Notes: generated from the letters alone by a model not told the origin. Numbered from the stretch's first letter, positions 1-7,497 are shown. The stretch is 12,946 nt of DNA from an uncultured Eubacterium sp. (GCA_947573465.1 CANPET010000025.1:1-12946); one strand, 5' to 3'. A program made the numbers and translations.

Positions 1-1
1 A

Positions 2-502
2 GATTATAAAATAAAAAAATGTGTTCAGGATGGTGAATTGTATATAAAGGAAAAAGGAATCTATTCGGATAAGAGATATGTACCAGAGTTGGAGATTATT
101 TCTAAGAAATATCCTAATGCAATTATAACTTTGAATAGCGCATTTTATTATTATGGATTAACGGATACTATACCGGATTTTTATTATGTTGCAACACCGA
201 AAAGCACAAGAAAAATTAGCGATGAAAGAGTGAAGCAATTTTATGAAAACAGTGAAGCCTTTGATATGGGCAAAACTACGATGAATTATGATGGTGTGGA
301 TATTGTGATTTATAATAAAGAACGTCTTCTCGTGGAATTAATACGGAATAAAAGAAAATTTTCTTTTGATTTATATAAAGAAGTAATAGTAAATTACAGA
401 AAGATTGTTCATGAACTGGATATAGCTTTAGTTGCAGAATATGCGTATGAATTACCAAAATCAAATACGGTTATGGAGACTCTCAGACTGGAGATTTTAT
501 AG
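2..502 (+). CDS. abiEi: Type IV toxin-antitoxin AbiEi family antitoxin (5' end outside window)
   Basis: Partial gene: the frame is open to the left edge, giving at least 166 residues. The TTG at base 38 lies inside the conserved winged-helix region and is unlikely to be the start. Visible family features are the wing segment GELYIKEKGIYSD followed by a YPNAIITLNSAFYYYGLTD stretch, typical of the AbiEi N-terminal DNA-binding domain and its link to the C-terminal domain. In characterised AbiE systems (family knowledge) AbiEi represses its own operon and neutralises AbiEii without forming a stable complex with it, giving abortive phage infection. Here the stop TAG is followed directly by the ATG of the abiEii gene, and a GGAG at 491-494 serves that gene, so the two are translationally linked. 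Upstream operators would lie outside the window. Family assignment is confident; function in this strain is inferred. Confidence 0.85.
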   Translation, partial: DYKIKKCVQDGELYIKEKGIYSDKRYVPELEIISKKYPNAIITLNSAFYYYGLTDTIPDFYYVATPKSTRKISDERVKQFYENSEAFDMGKTTMNYDGVDIVIYNKERLLVELIRNKRKFSFDLYKEVIVNYRKIVHELDIALVAEYAYELPKSNTVMETLRLEIL

Positions 503-1303
503 ATGATTAATATACAGAAGTTGATTGAAGAGGCAAAGGTAAATGGTTATCAGGGAGATAAGGCATCAGCTAAAGTGTGTCAGGACATTGTATTAAAAGC
601 ATTATCAAGCGGACCTTTGAGTAGAAATGTCACGATTAAAGGTGGCGTGGTTATGCGTAGCAAGACCAATAATGTCCGAAGAGCAACCCAGGATTTGGAT
701 ATCGATTTTATCAAGTATTCGTTGGAAGATGAAGCTATAGATGCGTTTATAAATAAGTTAAATTGTTTGGATGGAATTAAAATTAACAGATGGGGTAAGA
801 TTGGAGAACTGAAGCAGCAGGATTACAGTGGGAAACAGGTATTCATTTTGATTCAAGATACTGCCGGAAATCAGGTTAGAAGCAAGATTGATTTAGGTGT
901 GCACAATCGATTTGAATTGGAACAGGAAGAGTATTGTTTTGATATTGCGTATGATGATGAAGGTGCTAGTTTGCTGATTAATTCGGATGAGCAGATGCTA
1001 GCGGAGAAACTGCGTTCACTGCTTAAATTTGGACCATTTTCTACGCGATACAAGGATGTTTATGACATGTATTATTTAAAAGATGTTGTTAATAGAGAAA
1101 AACTGCTGATGGCATTAGATACATACATATTTAGTGATGCTACGATGAAGGAGAACACAGGAAGTGATATCGAAAAGAGGCTGAAAATTATTTTCGGTGA
1201 ACAGGGTTACATTAGAAGACTTGATACATCGGATAAGAGATGGATTGATGAGGACATTAATGTTGTGACGGAAGGCCTTTTAGAGTTTGTGAGTAATATT
1301 TAG
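503..1303 (+). CDS. abiEii: AbiEii/AbiGii-family nucleotidyltransferase toxin
   Basis: A 266-residue cytoplasmic protein of usual family length. It shows the nucleotidyltransferase signature of AbiEii (DUF1814): KGG at 46-48, then RRATQDLDID at 59-68 with the DxD acidic residues D64/D66/D68 expected to bind metal-NTP, a further acidic strand KIDLG at 128-132, EKL at 168-170, and the diagnostic TRYKDVYD at 181-188. Known AbiEii toxins halt growth when unopposed; related toxins such as MenT modify tRNA acceptor ends, but the target here cannot be read from sequence. The ATG follows the antitoxin stop with no gap, which fixes the start. All motifs are intact, so the toxin is probably active. No clear terminator follows; the next 140 bases hold an ATPase gene remnant. 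Confidence 0.88.
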   Translation: MINIQKLIEEAKVNGYQGDKASAKVCQDIVLKALSSGPLSRNVTIKGGVVMRSKTNNVRRATQDLDIDFIKYSLEDEAIDAFINKLNCLDGIKINRWGKIGELKQQDYSGKQVFILIQDTAGNQVRSKIDLGVHNRFELEQEEYCFDIAYDDEGASLLINSDEQMLAEKLRSLLKFGPFSTRYKDVYDMYYLKDVVNREKLLMALDTYIFSDATMKENTGSDIEKRLKIIFGEQGYIRRLDTSDKRWIDEDINVVTEGLLEFVSNI

Positions 1304-1333
1304 TAAATTGGAGGAATTTTACGGCTGGATTAA

Positions 1334-1440
1334 TTGTCCTGCTTATTTAGAATAGCTGATACAAATAAATATGTGGATTTAGTGAAGATTGTTACGGGAA
1401 CCCGTAGATGTGAAAATCCTCTCTACTTGATTTTGATTAG
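1334..1440 (+). pseudogene. Remnant of an AAA-type (DUF4143-like) ATPase gene, frameshifted in Walker A
   Basis: Between the AbiE pair and the GIY-YIG gene, the frame starting at 1334 reads a short peptide containing KYVDLVKIVTGTRRC, ending at Cys codon 1409-1411. This matches the N-terminal strand and P-loop approach of the widespread Firmicutes ATPases that read K-(V/I)-(I/V)-T-G-x-R-R-C-G-K-S-x-L-L. After the Cys codon one G seems to be missing: shifting by one base gives AAA TCC TCT CTA CTT GAT (KSSLLD, 1414-1431), restoring the GKSSLL motif, followed by TAG at 1438-1440. The rest of the gene is absent and the normal spacing before the P-loop looks shortened. The call rests on motif recognition alone, so it is moderate. 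It suggests past insertion or deletion at this site. Confidence 0.45.
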
Positions 1441-1444
1441 GAGG
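1439..1444 (+). promoter_or_regulatory. Strong ribosome binding site (AGGAGG) that fixes the GIY-YIG gene start
   Basis: AGGAGG lies 8 bases before the ATG at 1453. The in-frame GTG at 1444 overlaps this site and so cannot be the true start. Confidence 0.8.
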
Positions 1445-1452
1445 TGGTTATT

Positions 1453-2250
1453 ATGAATAGATTTTCAGAAAAAAGTTTACTTGAATTGGGAGAATATTAT
1501 GTTTATGGGTTAATTGATCCAAGAGACAAGCAAATCTTTTATATTGGTAAAGGAACAGAAAATCGAGTATTTGAACATGAGCGTGAAAGTCAGGAGAATC
1601 CTGATAGTGAGAAGTTAAAGCTGAAGACTATATCAGAAATTAAAGACAAAGGTTTTGAAGTGGAAAAAATAATTATCAATTCCAATTTATCTGAAGAAGA
1701 AGCATTTGCTGCAGAGGCATCGCTTATTAATGCGTTCAATTATGTAGGTGATAATAAGTTGACAAATATCGTTGCCGGACATCATTCAGCAGAGGCATTA
1801 TCAGTTGATAACTTTGAAAAGATATATGGTGCAGAAGAACTTGAGGAAAAAGATATAAAACATAAAATTTTGGTTATTAAGATTAATAAGTTGTACCAAA
1901 GATATATGGATAGTGATGCTTTGTATGATACTGTCCGTGGAGTTTGGAGAGTGTCTAAAGAAAAGGTTAAAAGTGTAGAATATGTTTTTGGTGTTTATAA
2001 TTCATTGATTGTTGCTGTTTACAAGCCATCGCAATGGTTTGTATGTAAAGAGGCAAAGGACAGATTACCAAGACCGGATGTTGTTTTGACATCCAAAACT
2101 GAAAATAGATTATTTTTTGTGGATGAAAGATATGAGCAAGGACTTTTGTATGATGAAAATGAACAGTTCTATATAGGAAAATCTATTGCAGGATTAAAGT
2201 TGAATCAGAGTGCTCAGAACCCGATTACATATTTGAATCCAAAGGTGTAA
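1453..2250 (+). CDS. GIY-YIG nuclease-domain protein, COG3680/LEM-3-like type
   Basis: A 265-residue protein (ATG 1453, chosen for the AGGAGG 8 bases upstream). Residues 14-110 form a GIY-YIG nuclease domain: YVY at 16-18, eleven residues, then YIGKG at 30-34, with R38 and H42 at the expected catalytic spacing, and E88 in the AEASLI helix as the likely metal-binding Glu. A TN-x-x-xGHH segment at 104-111 ends the domain. Residues 137-240 form a second, probably beta-rich domain with the pattern ALYDTVRGVWRVS (156-168), AEYV-like strand, and AVYKPSQW (188-195), a motif I have seen repeatedly in similar nucleases and which may be PUA/EVE-like (inference). No membrane segment or signal is seen. 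Such proteins act on DNA, but the substrate of this group is not established. Its place beside AbiE suggests a role in defence or mobile DNA. Confidence 0.75.
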   Translation: MNRFSEKSLLELGEYYVYGLIDPRDKQIFYIGKGTENRVFEHERESQENPDSEKLKLKTISEIKDKGFEVEKIIINSNLSEEEAFAAEASLINAFNYVGDNKLTNIVAGHHSAEALSVDNFEKIYGAEELEEKDIKHKILVIKINKLYQRYMDSDALYDTVRGVWRVSKEKVKSVEYVFGVYNSLIVAVYKPSQWFVCKEAKDRLPRPDVVLTSKTENRLFFVDERYEQGLLYDENEQFYIGKSIAGLKLNQSAQNPITYLNPKV

Positions 2251-2309
2251 AAAGAGTATTGGAAAACTTTATATAGGTTCTGCCACAATCGAAGAAGAAG
2301 GTACTACGG

Positions 2310-2543
2310 ATGGATAAAAAGAAAATACTTTCTATTGATAGAATGTTTAGATATGAAAAAATAAAGTGTGAAAGATTGACAAATAATGAGTTGGTTTGCA
2401 ATAATTGTTTGTTTGCGTTAGATGATTTTGAAGATGCAAGCAATACTTATGAATGCAAAAAATATTTAGAAAAGCCGGATAAAGTTCTTAGTGGAGGCGA
2501 GTGCATTGAGCGAAAAGACAAAAACCAAAATAATTTTATTTGA
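2310..2543 (+). CDS. Small cysteine-rich hypothetical protein
   Basis: A 77-residue soluble protein with no signal or membrane segment. It carries C20, then C30-x2-C33, C49 and C65, the last in a GGEC turn preceded by KPDKVL. A CxxC pair plus two later Cys is consistent with a single zinc or other metal site (inference). The ATG is preceded by AAGAAGG about 8 bases upstream. It lies 59 bases after the GIY-YIG gene with no terminator between, so the two may share a transcript. I do not recognise a named family, although small proteins with this Cys pattern seem common in Clostridia. The ordered Cys spacing and ribosome site make it a likely real gene. Confidence 0.6.
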   Translation: MDKKKILSIDRMFRYEKIKCERLTNNELVCNNCLFALDDFEDASNTYECKKYLEKPDKVLSGGECIERKDKNQNNFI

Positions 2544-2583
2544 TTATTTGCATATAACTGATTGGAATGAGATGATTAAAGTT

Positions 2584-2603
2584 TTGACATTTCCCATTGT
2601 CAA
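2584..2603. promoter_or_regulatory. Inverted repeat TTGACA-N8-TGTCAA, possible operator
   Basis: Perfect 6-base arms at 2584-2589 and 2598-2603 with an 8-base spacer. The right arm overlaps the -35 (TTGTCA, 2597-2602) of the best promoter for the PurF-like gene. The left arm also resembles a -35 hexamer but has no matching -10 at 16-18 bases. Either reading is inference. Confidence 0.35.
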
Positions 2604-2625
2604 TCCCCTAAAAAAGCGTTAATAT
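2597..2625 (+). promoter_or_regulatory. Candidate promoter for the PurF-like gene
   Basis: TTGTCA (2597-2602), 17 bases, TAATAT (2620-2625). The -10 lies in an AT-rich near-palindrome with arms CGTTA (2617-2621) and TAACG (2629-2633). This would give a leader of about 65 bases before the ATG at 2699. Confidence 0.4.
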
Positions 2626-2698
2626 ATATAACGGAAAAGATTTTACATTTAACAATAAAATAGCAAGAAGAAACATACAGAAGCAATAGGAGGTAATT

Positions 2699-4105
2699 AT
2701 GGGTGGATTTTTTGGCGTAGCATCAAAAGAAGACTGTGTATTTGATTTGTTTTTTGGAATAGATTATCATTCACACTTGGGAACAAGACGTGGTGGAATG
2801 GCAGTTTTAGGAGAAAAGGGATTTGACAGAGCAATTCATAATATAGAAAATTCTCCATTTAGAACAAAGTTTGATAAAGATTTTCAGGGGATGGAAGGAA
2901 ATTTTGGTATCGGATGTATTTCTGATTATGAATCACAGCCGTTGATTATCCGTTCCATTCATGGTACATACGCCATTACAACAGTTAGTAAGATTAATAA
3001 CATGGACGAGCTGACACAAGACTTATATAAGCATGGACATACTCATTTCCAGGAAATGAGTGGTGGAGATATTAATGCTACCGAATTAGTTGCCACATTA
3101 ATCGACCAGAAGGATAATCTGATAGATGGTATCAATTATGCATTGGATAAAGTTGACGGTTCACTGTCCTTATTGCTTATGAATGAAAATGGAATTTATG
3201 CAGCACGTGATAAGCAGGGAAGAACACCAATTATAATAGGAAGAAAAGATGGTTCGTTCTGTGCAAGCTTTGAAAATTTTGCCTATAAAAATCTGGGATA
3301 TACAGATTACAAAGAGTTAGGACCGGGTGAGATTGTGGTTATGACACCGAAGAACTGCATTACACTGTCTGCCCCTAACAGTGATATGAAGATTTGTACT
3401 TTCCTTTGGGTTTATTATGGATATCCGGCTAGTTCTTATGAAGGTGTCAATGTGGAACAGATGCGATATAATTGTGGAGCAAAGATGGCACAGCGTGATA
3501 ATGTACAGCCTGATATTGTGGCGGGCGTTCCGGATTCGGGAATCGCTCATGCAGTAGGTTATGCCAATGAGTCAGGGATACCATTTTCCAGACCATTTAT
3601 CAAATATACACCAACATGGCCTCGTTCATTTATGCCGACAGTACAGAGCAAGAGAGATTTAATTGCCAAGATGAAACTGTTGGCAGTGGAAGAGTTAATC
3701 AAAGATAAAAGTCTGTTATTAATTGATGATTCTATTGTACGTGGAACACAGTTGAGAGAAACAACAGAGTTTTTATATAAGAGCGGTGCAAAAGAAGTGC
3801 ATATCAGACCGGCGTGTCCACCATTGTTATATGGATGTAAGTATTTGAACTTTTCACGCTCCACTTCAGAGATGGATTTAATTACACGTCGTGTAATCGC
3901 AAGACTGGAAAACGGTAATGTAACAGATGAAGTATTACAGGAGTATGTGGACCCTGAGTCAGAGAAGTATGAGAAGATGGTTGAAGAGATTCGAAAAGAA
4001 TTAAACTTTACATCTCTTAGATTTAACAGATTAGATGATATGTTAGATGCAGTAGGTATTGATAAGTGTAAACTTTGTACATATTGCTGGGATGGAAAAG
4101 AGTAA
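2699..4105 (+). CDS. Amidophosphoribosyltransferase (PurF)-like protein lacking the glutaminase nucleophile
   Basis: A 468-residue homologue of PurF. The N-terminal class II glutaminase fold is recognisable (LGTRRGGMAV at 27-36 matching the LQHRGQ region; ARDKQGRTPIIIGR at 169-182 matching the RDP-G-RPL strand), but residue 2, which must be Cys in an active glutaminase (MCG), is Gly (MGGFFG). The phosphoribosyltransferase domain keeps GVPDSG (276-281) and the PRPP loop LLLIDDSIVRGTQ (339-351). Cys residues C233, C380, C457 and C460 lie where Bacillus-type PurF binds its 4Fe-4S cluster; C463 is extra. AGGAGG at 2688-2693, 5 bases before ATG, fixes the start, so the Gly is not a start-site error. 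The protein probably cannot use glutamine; it may use ammonia, another amine, or act as a regulator. No other purine genes are nearby. I give no purF symbol for this reason. Confidence 0.85.
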   Translation: MGGFFGVASKEDCVFDLFFGIDYHSHLGTRRGGMAVLGEKGFDRAIHNIENSPFRTKFDKDFQGMEGNFGIGCISDYESQPLIIRSIHGTYAITTVSKINNMDELTQDLYKHGHTHFQEMSGGDINATELVATLIDQKDNLIDGINYALDKVDGSLSLLLMNENGIYAARDKQGRTPIIIGRKDGSFCASFENFAYKNLGYTDYKELGPGEIVVMTPKNCITLSAPNSDMKICTFLWVYYGYPASSYEGVNVEQMRYNCGAKMAQRDNVQPDIVAGVPDSGIAHAVGYANESGIPFSRPFIKYTPTWPRSFMPTVQSKRDLIAKMKLLAVEELIKDKSLLLIDDSIVRGTQLRETTEFLYKSGAKEVHIRPACPPLLYGCKYLNFSRSTSEMDLITRRVIARLENGNVTDEVLQEYVDPESEKYEKMVEEIRKELNFTSLRFNRLDDMLDAVGIDKCKLCTYCWDGKE

Positions 4106-4131
4106 GATATATTTATATCAATTTTCTACAA

Positions 4132-4137
4132 TATAAT
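4132..4137 (+). promoter_or_regulatory. Consensus -10 box (TATAAT) just upstream of a terminator-like hairpin
   Basis: A perfect TATAAT follows the PurF-like gene by 26 bases. The region 17 bases further up (ATATTT, 4109-4114) is a poor -35. If used, transcription would begin near 4144, just before the hairpin at 4150-4174, placing that hairpin in the leader of the LRR gene. Confidence 0.3.
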
Positions 4138-4149
4138 ACAAAAATATGA

Positions 4150-4182
4150 AAGGTTGGAAGTTTCTTTCAACCTTATATTTTT
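4150..4182 (+). terminator. Intrinsic terminator after the PurF-like gene
   Basis: Arms 4150-4160 and 4164-4174 form an 11-bp stem with one G-U pair and a TTT loop, followed by ATATTTTT. It lies 45 bases after the PurF-like stop and directly before the LRR gene's ribosome sites (AGGAG near 4184 and GGAG near 4193). Confidence 0.8.
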
Positions 4183-4203
4183 AAGGAGAATAGGAGATAA
4201 AGA

Positions 4204-6141
4204 ATGAAAAACAAATGGATGAAAAAAATATGTGTGGTATTAGCAATTGCTTTAGTAATACAGTCAGCAATGGGATTGAAATTATTTTCTATTACTGTGA
4301 AAGCGGGAGAAAGAGTTGCAGAGGAGCAGACAGCAGATGTCCCAATTACAACAAAGGAAGAAATGACAACAGAGAAGCAGACTTCTGAAACAGAGACAAC
4401 GGAAGAAGGTAATACAGAGCAGCCTACCACAGAGGAACCGACTACGGAACCACCAACGGAACCCCCTACTACAGAAGAACCAACTACACCGGATTATGAG
4501 ATTATTGATGGTGTTTATAAAGTGAAGCAGGATGAACTGGTAGAATATCTTGGTGATAAGAAGGATAAAACAGTAACGAGCCTTATGATTCCGGCAAGAA
4601 TTGTGACAATTAAGGCAAATGTTTTTGAAAAGTGTCAGTACATAAAAACTGTAACATTTGAAGAAGGAAGTAAGTTGACAAAAATAGAAAAGTATGCTTT
4701 TAGAGAGTGTACTGCTTTAAAGACGATTCGTCTTCCGGAGGGATTAAGAACGATTGGATACAAAGCTTTTGGACTTTGTACATCATTAGAAACCCTTACT
4801 ATTCCTCAAACAGTCACATATGGAAATCAGATTTTGGGAAGCAGCGGTACGGTAAAAACAGTTGTTTTTGAAAAAGGGATTACCAAAATACCAGATAATA
4901 TTTTGAAGAATGCAGGAAGTGTGGAAAGTGTAACAATACCAACGAAAGTGACAAGTATTGGCAAATATGCATTTTATAATTGCATTTCATTAAAAAAAGT
5001 TTCGTTGCCAAGTACAGTAACTGTGTTAAATACATCAGCCTTCAATAACTGTCAGTCAATGACAAAGTTTACAATGTCCAAAAACGTAACAGCTATTGGA
5101 AAGTATGTGTTTAAAAACTGTACTAGTTTGAAATCGATTACATTATATAAAAATATTAAAAGTATTGGTAGCGGGGCTTTTTCTGGAGACAAAATTATTG
5201 TGCTGAAAGTATATGCAAATTCTAAAGGGAAGGCATATGCCAGAGCAAATAAAATAAAATGGGATTATACGGATTCGGAAAAGAAGAGAAGGGCTGCAAA
5301 TCAGGCGATATATAATGATTATACAAAAAAGATAAATGCCAAAGATAAAACAAAATACAAATTGAAGTATTTATCAGATTTTGTTCCACAGGGAAATTGT
5401 TTAATTGGAAAATACCTTGTGGTGTCCATGTATCATAAATCTTTAGCCAAACGGTCTGTTTTAGTATTATATAATAAAAGTACAGGGGAATATTCCAAGA
5501 CGATTGTATTGCCATATCGTGATCATGTAGGTGCAGTAACAAATGTAAAAGGAAGATTAGTGGTAAGTTTGAATAATATTTCATCTTATGATTATCTGGC
5601 AGTTTATAATTATAGTAAAATTAAAAAGGCAAAGCACGGGAAGGTATTAAAACCTGCTTACAGAGTGCAGGTATCAGGCAGTGCAGACTTTGCAGCGTTT
5701 GATGGAACGTATTTCTGGGCAGGACGGAGTGCAAATACATCATATGCGACCATGCAGGGGTATAAGGTAAAGTTAAAGAAGAAAAAATTGACGTTTACCA
5801 GAAAATATAGTTATTATGTTCCAGCGAATACGCAAGGACTTGTTGTGAAAAAAATTAGCAAGACAAATCGCAGGTTTATTTTTTCTCAGTCCTATGGAAG
5901 ATTGAACAACTCGGCATTAATTACATATACAAAGAAAATAAGTAAGTCCGGTGGGTTGGGAACACCGAAAAAAACACTGACAATGCCGTCCATGCTTGAA
6001 GGAATAACGCTTAGCAGTGGTAAATATATGTATATGCTTTATGAGTCGGCAGCAGGACTGTATTGTGGAAATCCGGACAATACCAGTGAGATACAGATAA
6101 AATATGTGTGCAGGATAAAGGCAAATAAGTTAGGAATTTAA
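4204..6141 (+). CDS. Secreted BspA-like leucine-rich-repeat protein with PQG-type C-terminal domain
   Basis: A 645-residue exported protein. Residues 1-34 are a signal peptide (basic start MKNKWMKK, hydrophobic core 11-29, likely cut near VKA at 32-34). Residues 45-97 are a Thr/Glu/Pro-rich linker with TTEEPTTEPPTEPP-like repeats, probably a wall-spanning stalk. Residues about 105-335 hold roughly eight LRR_5 (BspA/TpLRR) repeats of the form I-x-x-x-A-F-x-x-C-x-x-L-x-x-(I/V)-x-(L/I)-P, clearest at 160-200 and 249-322. Residues about 385-645 form a separate beta-rich domain with VPQG (394-397), a YLVVSMY strand and DHVGAV (440-445), matching secreted proteins with SDFVPQG...HVGG patterns, possibly a propeller (inference). 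No LPxTG anchor or C-terminal membrane helix is seen, so it is released or held non-covalently. LRR_5 proteins commonly mediate adhesion. Ribosome site GGAG lies 7 bases before ATG. Confidence 0.85.
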   Translation: MKNKWMKKICVVLAIALVIQSAMGLKLFSITVKAGERVAEEQTADVPITTKEEMTTEKQTSETETTEEGNTEQPTTEEPTTEPPTEPPTTEEPTTPDYEIIDGVYKVKQDELVEYLGDKKDKTVTSLMIPARIVTIKANVFEKCQYIKTVTFEEGSKLTKIEKYAFRECTALKTIRLPEGLRTIGYKAFGLCTSLETLTIPQTVTYGNQILGSSGTVKTVVFEKGITKIPDNILKNAGSVESVTIPTKVTSIGKYAFYNCISLKKVSLPSTVTVLNTSAFNNCQSMTKFTMSKNVTAIGKYVFKNCTSLKSITLYKNIKSIGSGAFSGDKIIVLKVYANSKGKAYARANKIKWDYTDSEKKRRAANQAIYNDYTKKINAKDKTKYKLKYLSDFVPQGNCLIGKYLVVSMYHKSLAKRSVLVLYNKSTGEYSKTIVLPYRDHVGAVTNVKGRLVVSLNNISSYDYLAVYNYSKIKKAKHGKVLKPAYRVQVSGSADFAAFDGTYFWAGRSANTSYATMQGYKVKLKKKKLTFTRKYSYYVPANTQGLVVKKISKTNRRFIFSQSYGRLNNSALITYTKKISKSGGLGTPKKTLTMPSMLEGITLSSGKYMYMLYESAAGLYCGNPDNTSEIQIKYVCRIKANKLGI

Positions 6142-6147
6142 AGGGAG

Positions 6148-6158
6148 TGTGCTATAAT
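6148..6158 (+). promoter_or_regulatory. Extended -10 promoter for the two-component operon
   Basis: TGTGCTATAAT contains a consensus TATAAT (6153-6158) preceded by TG-C, an extended -10. The -35 region (TTAGGA, 6130-6135) is weak and overlaps the end of the LRR gene. The transcript would start near 6165, about 25 bases before the kinase ATG, with GGAG at 6181-6184. Confidence 0.6.
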
Positions 6159-6190
6159 AGAGGAAAAGGTCTAATGATGAGGAGAAGCGT

Positions 6191-7495
6191 ATGGATATAT
6201 TTTGTCGTACACTTACAGATATTTTATATGTTATAGAGATTTTAGCAGTCTGTGGACTTTATTTGCAGAAAAAAACAAAAAAAGATAAATACAAAAATAT
6301 AAAAGTAATATTGTTATCCATACTCGCATCGCTGTTGATATATCAAGTAAAGGATTCTGTTATTGTACTTTTTATACAGGTGGTGTTTATAGAGGTTATT
6401 GTAATAATTTATTATTCAGAAGACATTAAAAAGATGATAATAGGTACATTGTGGGTGTTAATTATTGTGGAGATGATAAACATGCTTTCAACTTTGATGA
6501 TTGATACCATTGGAAGTGTGGTAAATTATCATAATGTATTACTGCAAAATCTTATAGCAGTGCTCCTGTCACTGTGGATTATTTTTATTGTTGGTATATG
6601 TTTGAGAAAATTCAGAGGAAATGGTATCAGTACGATACAGACACGATATTGGCTGATCTTTACAGGAGTTCTTATTGCAGATTTAATGATGTTAACGTTG
6701 ATGGCAAGCGTTACGCTGGAAGAGATGGCTTATAGAAATAAGATATTATATATTATTTCTTATTCGGCAGCAGTTTTTGGAGTATTCGTGCAGTTGGGCG
6801 CTGTTGTTTTACTATTAGTTTCAAGAGATATGCATAAAGAAAAAGAACAAATTATAAAACAATGTTTAGAAGAACAGATAAAATATTATGAATATTTGAA
6901 AAACAAAGAGAAAGAAACAAAAAAATTCCGGCATGATATTATGGGGCATTTATATTTTTTGGACAGATTAAAAAAAGAAGGAAAAAATCAAGAGTTTGAA
7001 GTATATTTACATGACATTATTGGTAAAGTTGAACATCTTGGAAATAGCGTAGATATTGGAAATGATATTGTAAATGCAATATTGAGTAAAGCCATGGCAG
7101 AAGCAAATGAAAGAAAGATACAAATGAAGGTATCAGGATATTTCCCGACAGAATGTCATATTAGTGCATATCATTTATGTACAATATTTTTTAATCTGCT
7201 GAATAATGCAATGGAAGCAGCTGATAAAGCAGAGCAGAAAGAGATATGGATAGAATGTCAGCACAATTCAAAAGATATGATTATTGAAATAGGTAATTAT
7301 TTTTGTAAAGAGACTGGGGTAAATAAAGATAATTTACAGACGACGAAAGAAGATAAAGAGTACCATGGGTGGGGAATAAAGAATGTAGAAGATAGTGTTG
7401 AAGCATGTCGTGGGGTAATGGACATTGATATAAAGGAGGATAGATTTATCGTTTCTGTGGTATTAGATTATAAGAAAAATGGTGAGGATAAATAA
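6191..7495 (+). CDS. AgrC-like GHKL sensor histidine kinase
   Basis: A 434-residue membrane kinase. Residues 1-211 hold six or seven hydrophobic spans (about 8-25, 37-55, 56-75, 82-107, 117-138, 152-173, 186-211) with no large extracellular loop, as in peptide-sensing AgrC-type receptors. Residues 215-245 are a charged helix leading to the phospho-acceptor motif KFRHDIMGH with H248. The ATP-binding GHKL domain carries the N-box FFNLLNNAMEAA (333-344) and the G-box GWGIKNVEDS (393-402). This domain form (HATPase_c_5) pairs with LytTR regulators, and one starts two bases after this stop. No AgrB protease or AgrD propeptide gene is adjacent, so the ligand is unknown. Ribosome site GGAG lies 6 bases before ATG. 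The kinase is expected to phosphorylate the next gene product. Confidence 0.9.
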   Translation: MDIFCRTLTDILYVIEILAVCGLYLQKKTKKDKYKNIKVILLSILASLLIYQVKDSVIVLFIQVVFIEVIVIIYYSEDIKKMIIGTLWVLIIVEMINMLSTLMIDTIGSVVNYHNVLLQNLIAVLLSLWIIFIVGICLRKFRGNGISTIQTRYWLIFTGVLIADLMMLTLMASVTLEEMAYRNKILYIISYSAAVFGVFVQLGAVVLLLVSRDMHKEKEQIIKQCLEEQIKYYEYLKNKEKETKKFRHDIMGHLYFLDRLKKEGKNQEFEVYLHDIIGKVEHLGNSVDIGNDIVNAILSKAMAEANERKIQMKVSGYFPTECHISAYHLCTIFFNLLNNAMEAADKAEQKEIWIECQHNSKDMIIEIGNYFCKETGVNKDNLQTTKEDKEYHGWGIKNVEDSVEACRGVMDIDIKEDRFIVSVVLDYKKNGEDK

Positions 7496-7497
7496 GG

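Noticed and set aside
38..502. TTG at base 38 as the antitoxin start
   Set aside because: The conserved winged-helix sequence continues in frame upstream to the window edge, so the gene is 5'-truncated rather than starting here.
1393..1406. Palindrome TACGGGAACCCGTA read as an operator
   Set aside because: It falls in the segment encoding TGTRR of the ATPase remnant, where those codons explain it; a 2-base loop also makes an RNA hairpin unlikely.
2251..2309. Frameshifted C-terminal extension of the GIY-YIG gene (GVKRVLENFI)
   Set aside because: The protein already ends in the QNPITYLNP pattern typical of the family's C-terminus, so no extension is needed.
2544..2698. Purine-type riboswitch before the PurF-like gene
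   Set aside because: I could not find the conserved three-way-junction sequences; only short inverted repeats over the promoter are present.
3317..3864. Open frames on the minus strand under the PurF-like gene
   Set aside because: They are antisense to a strongly conserved protein, have no ribosome sites and show no recognisable domains.
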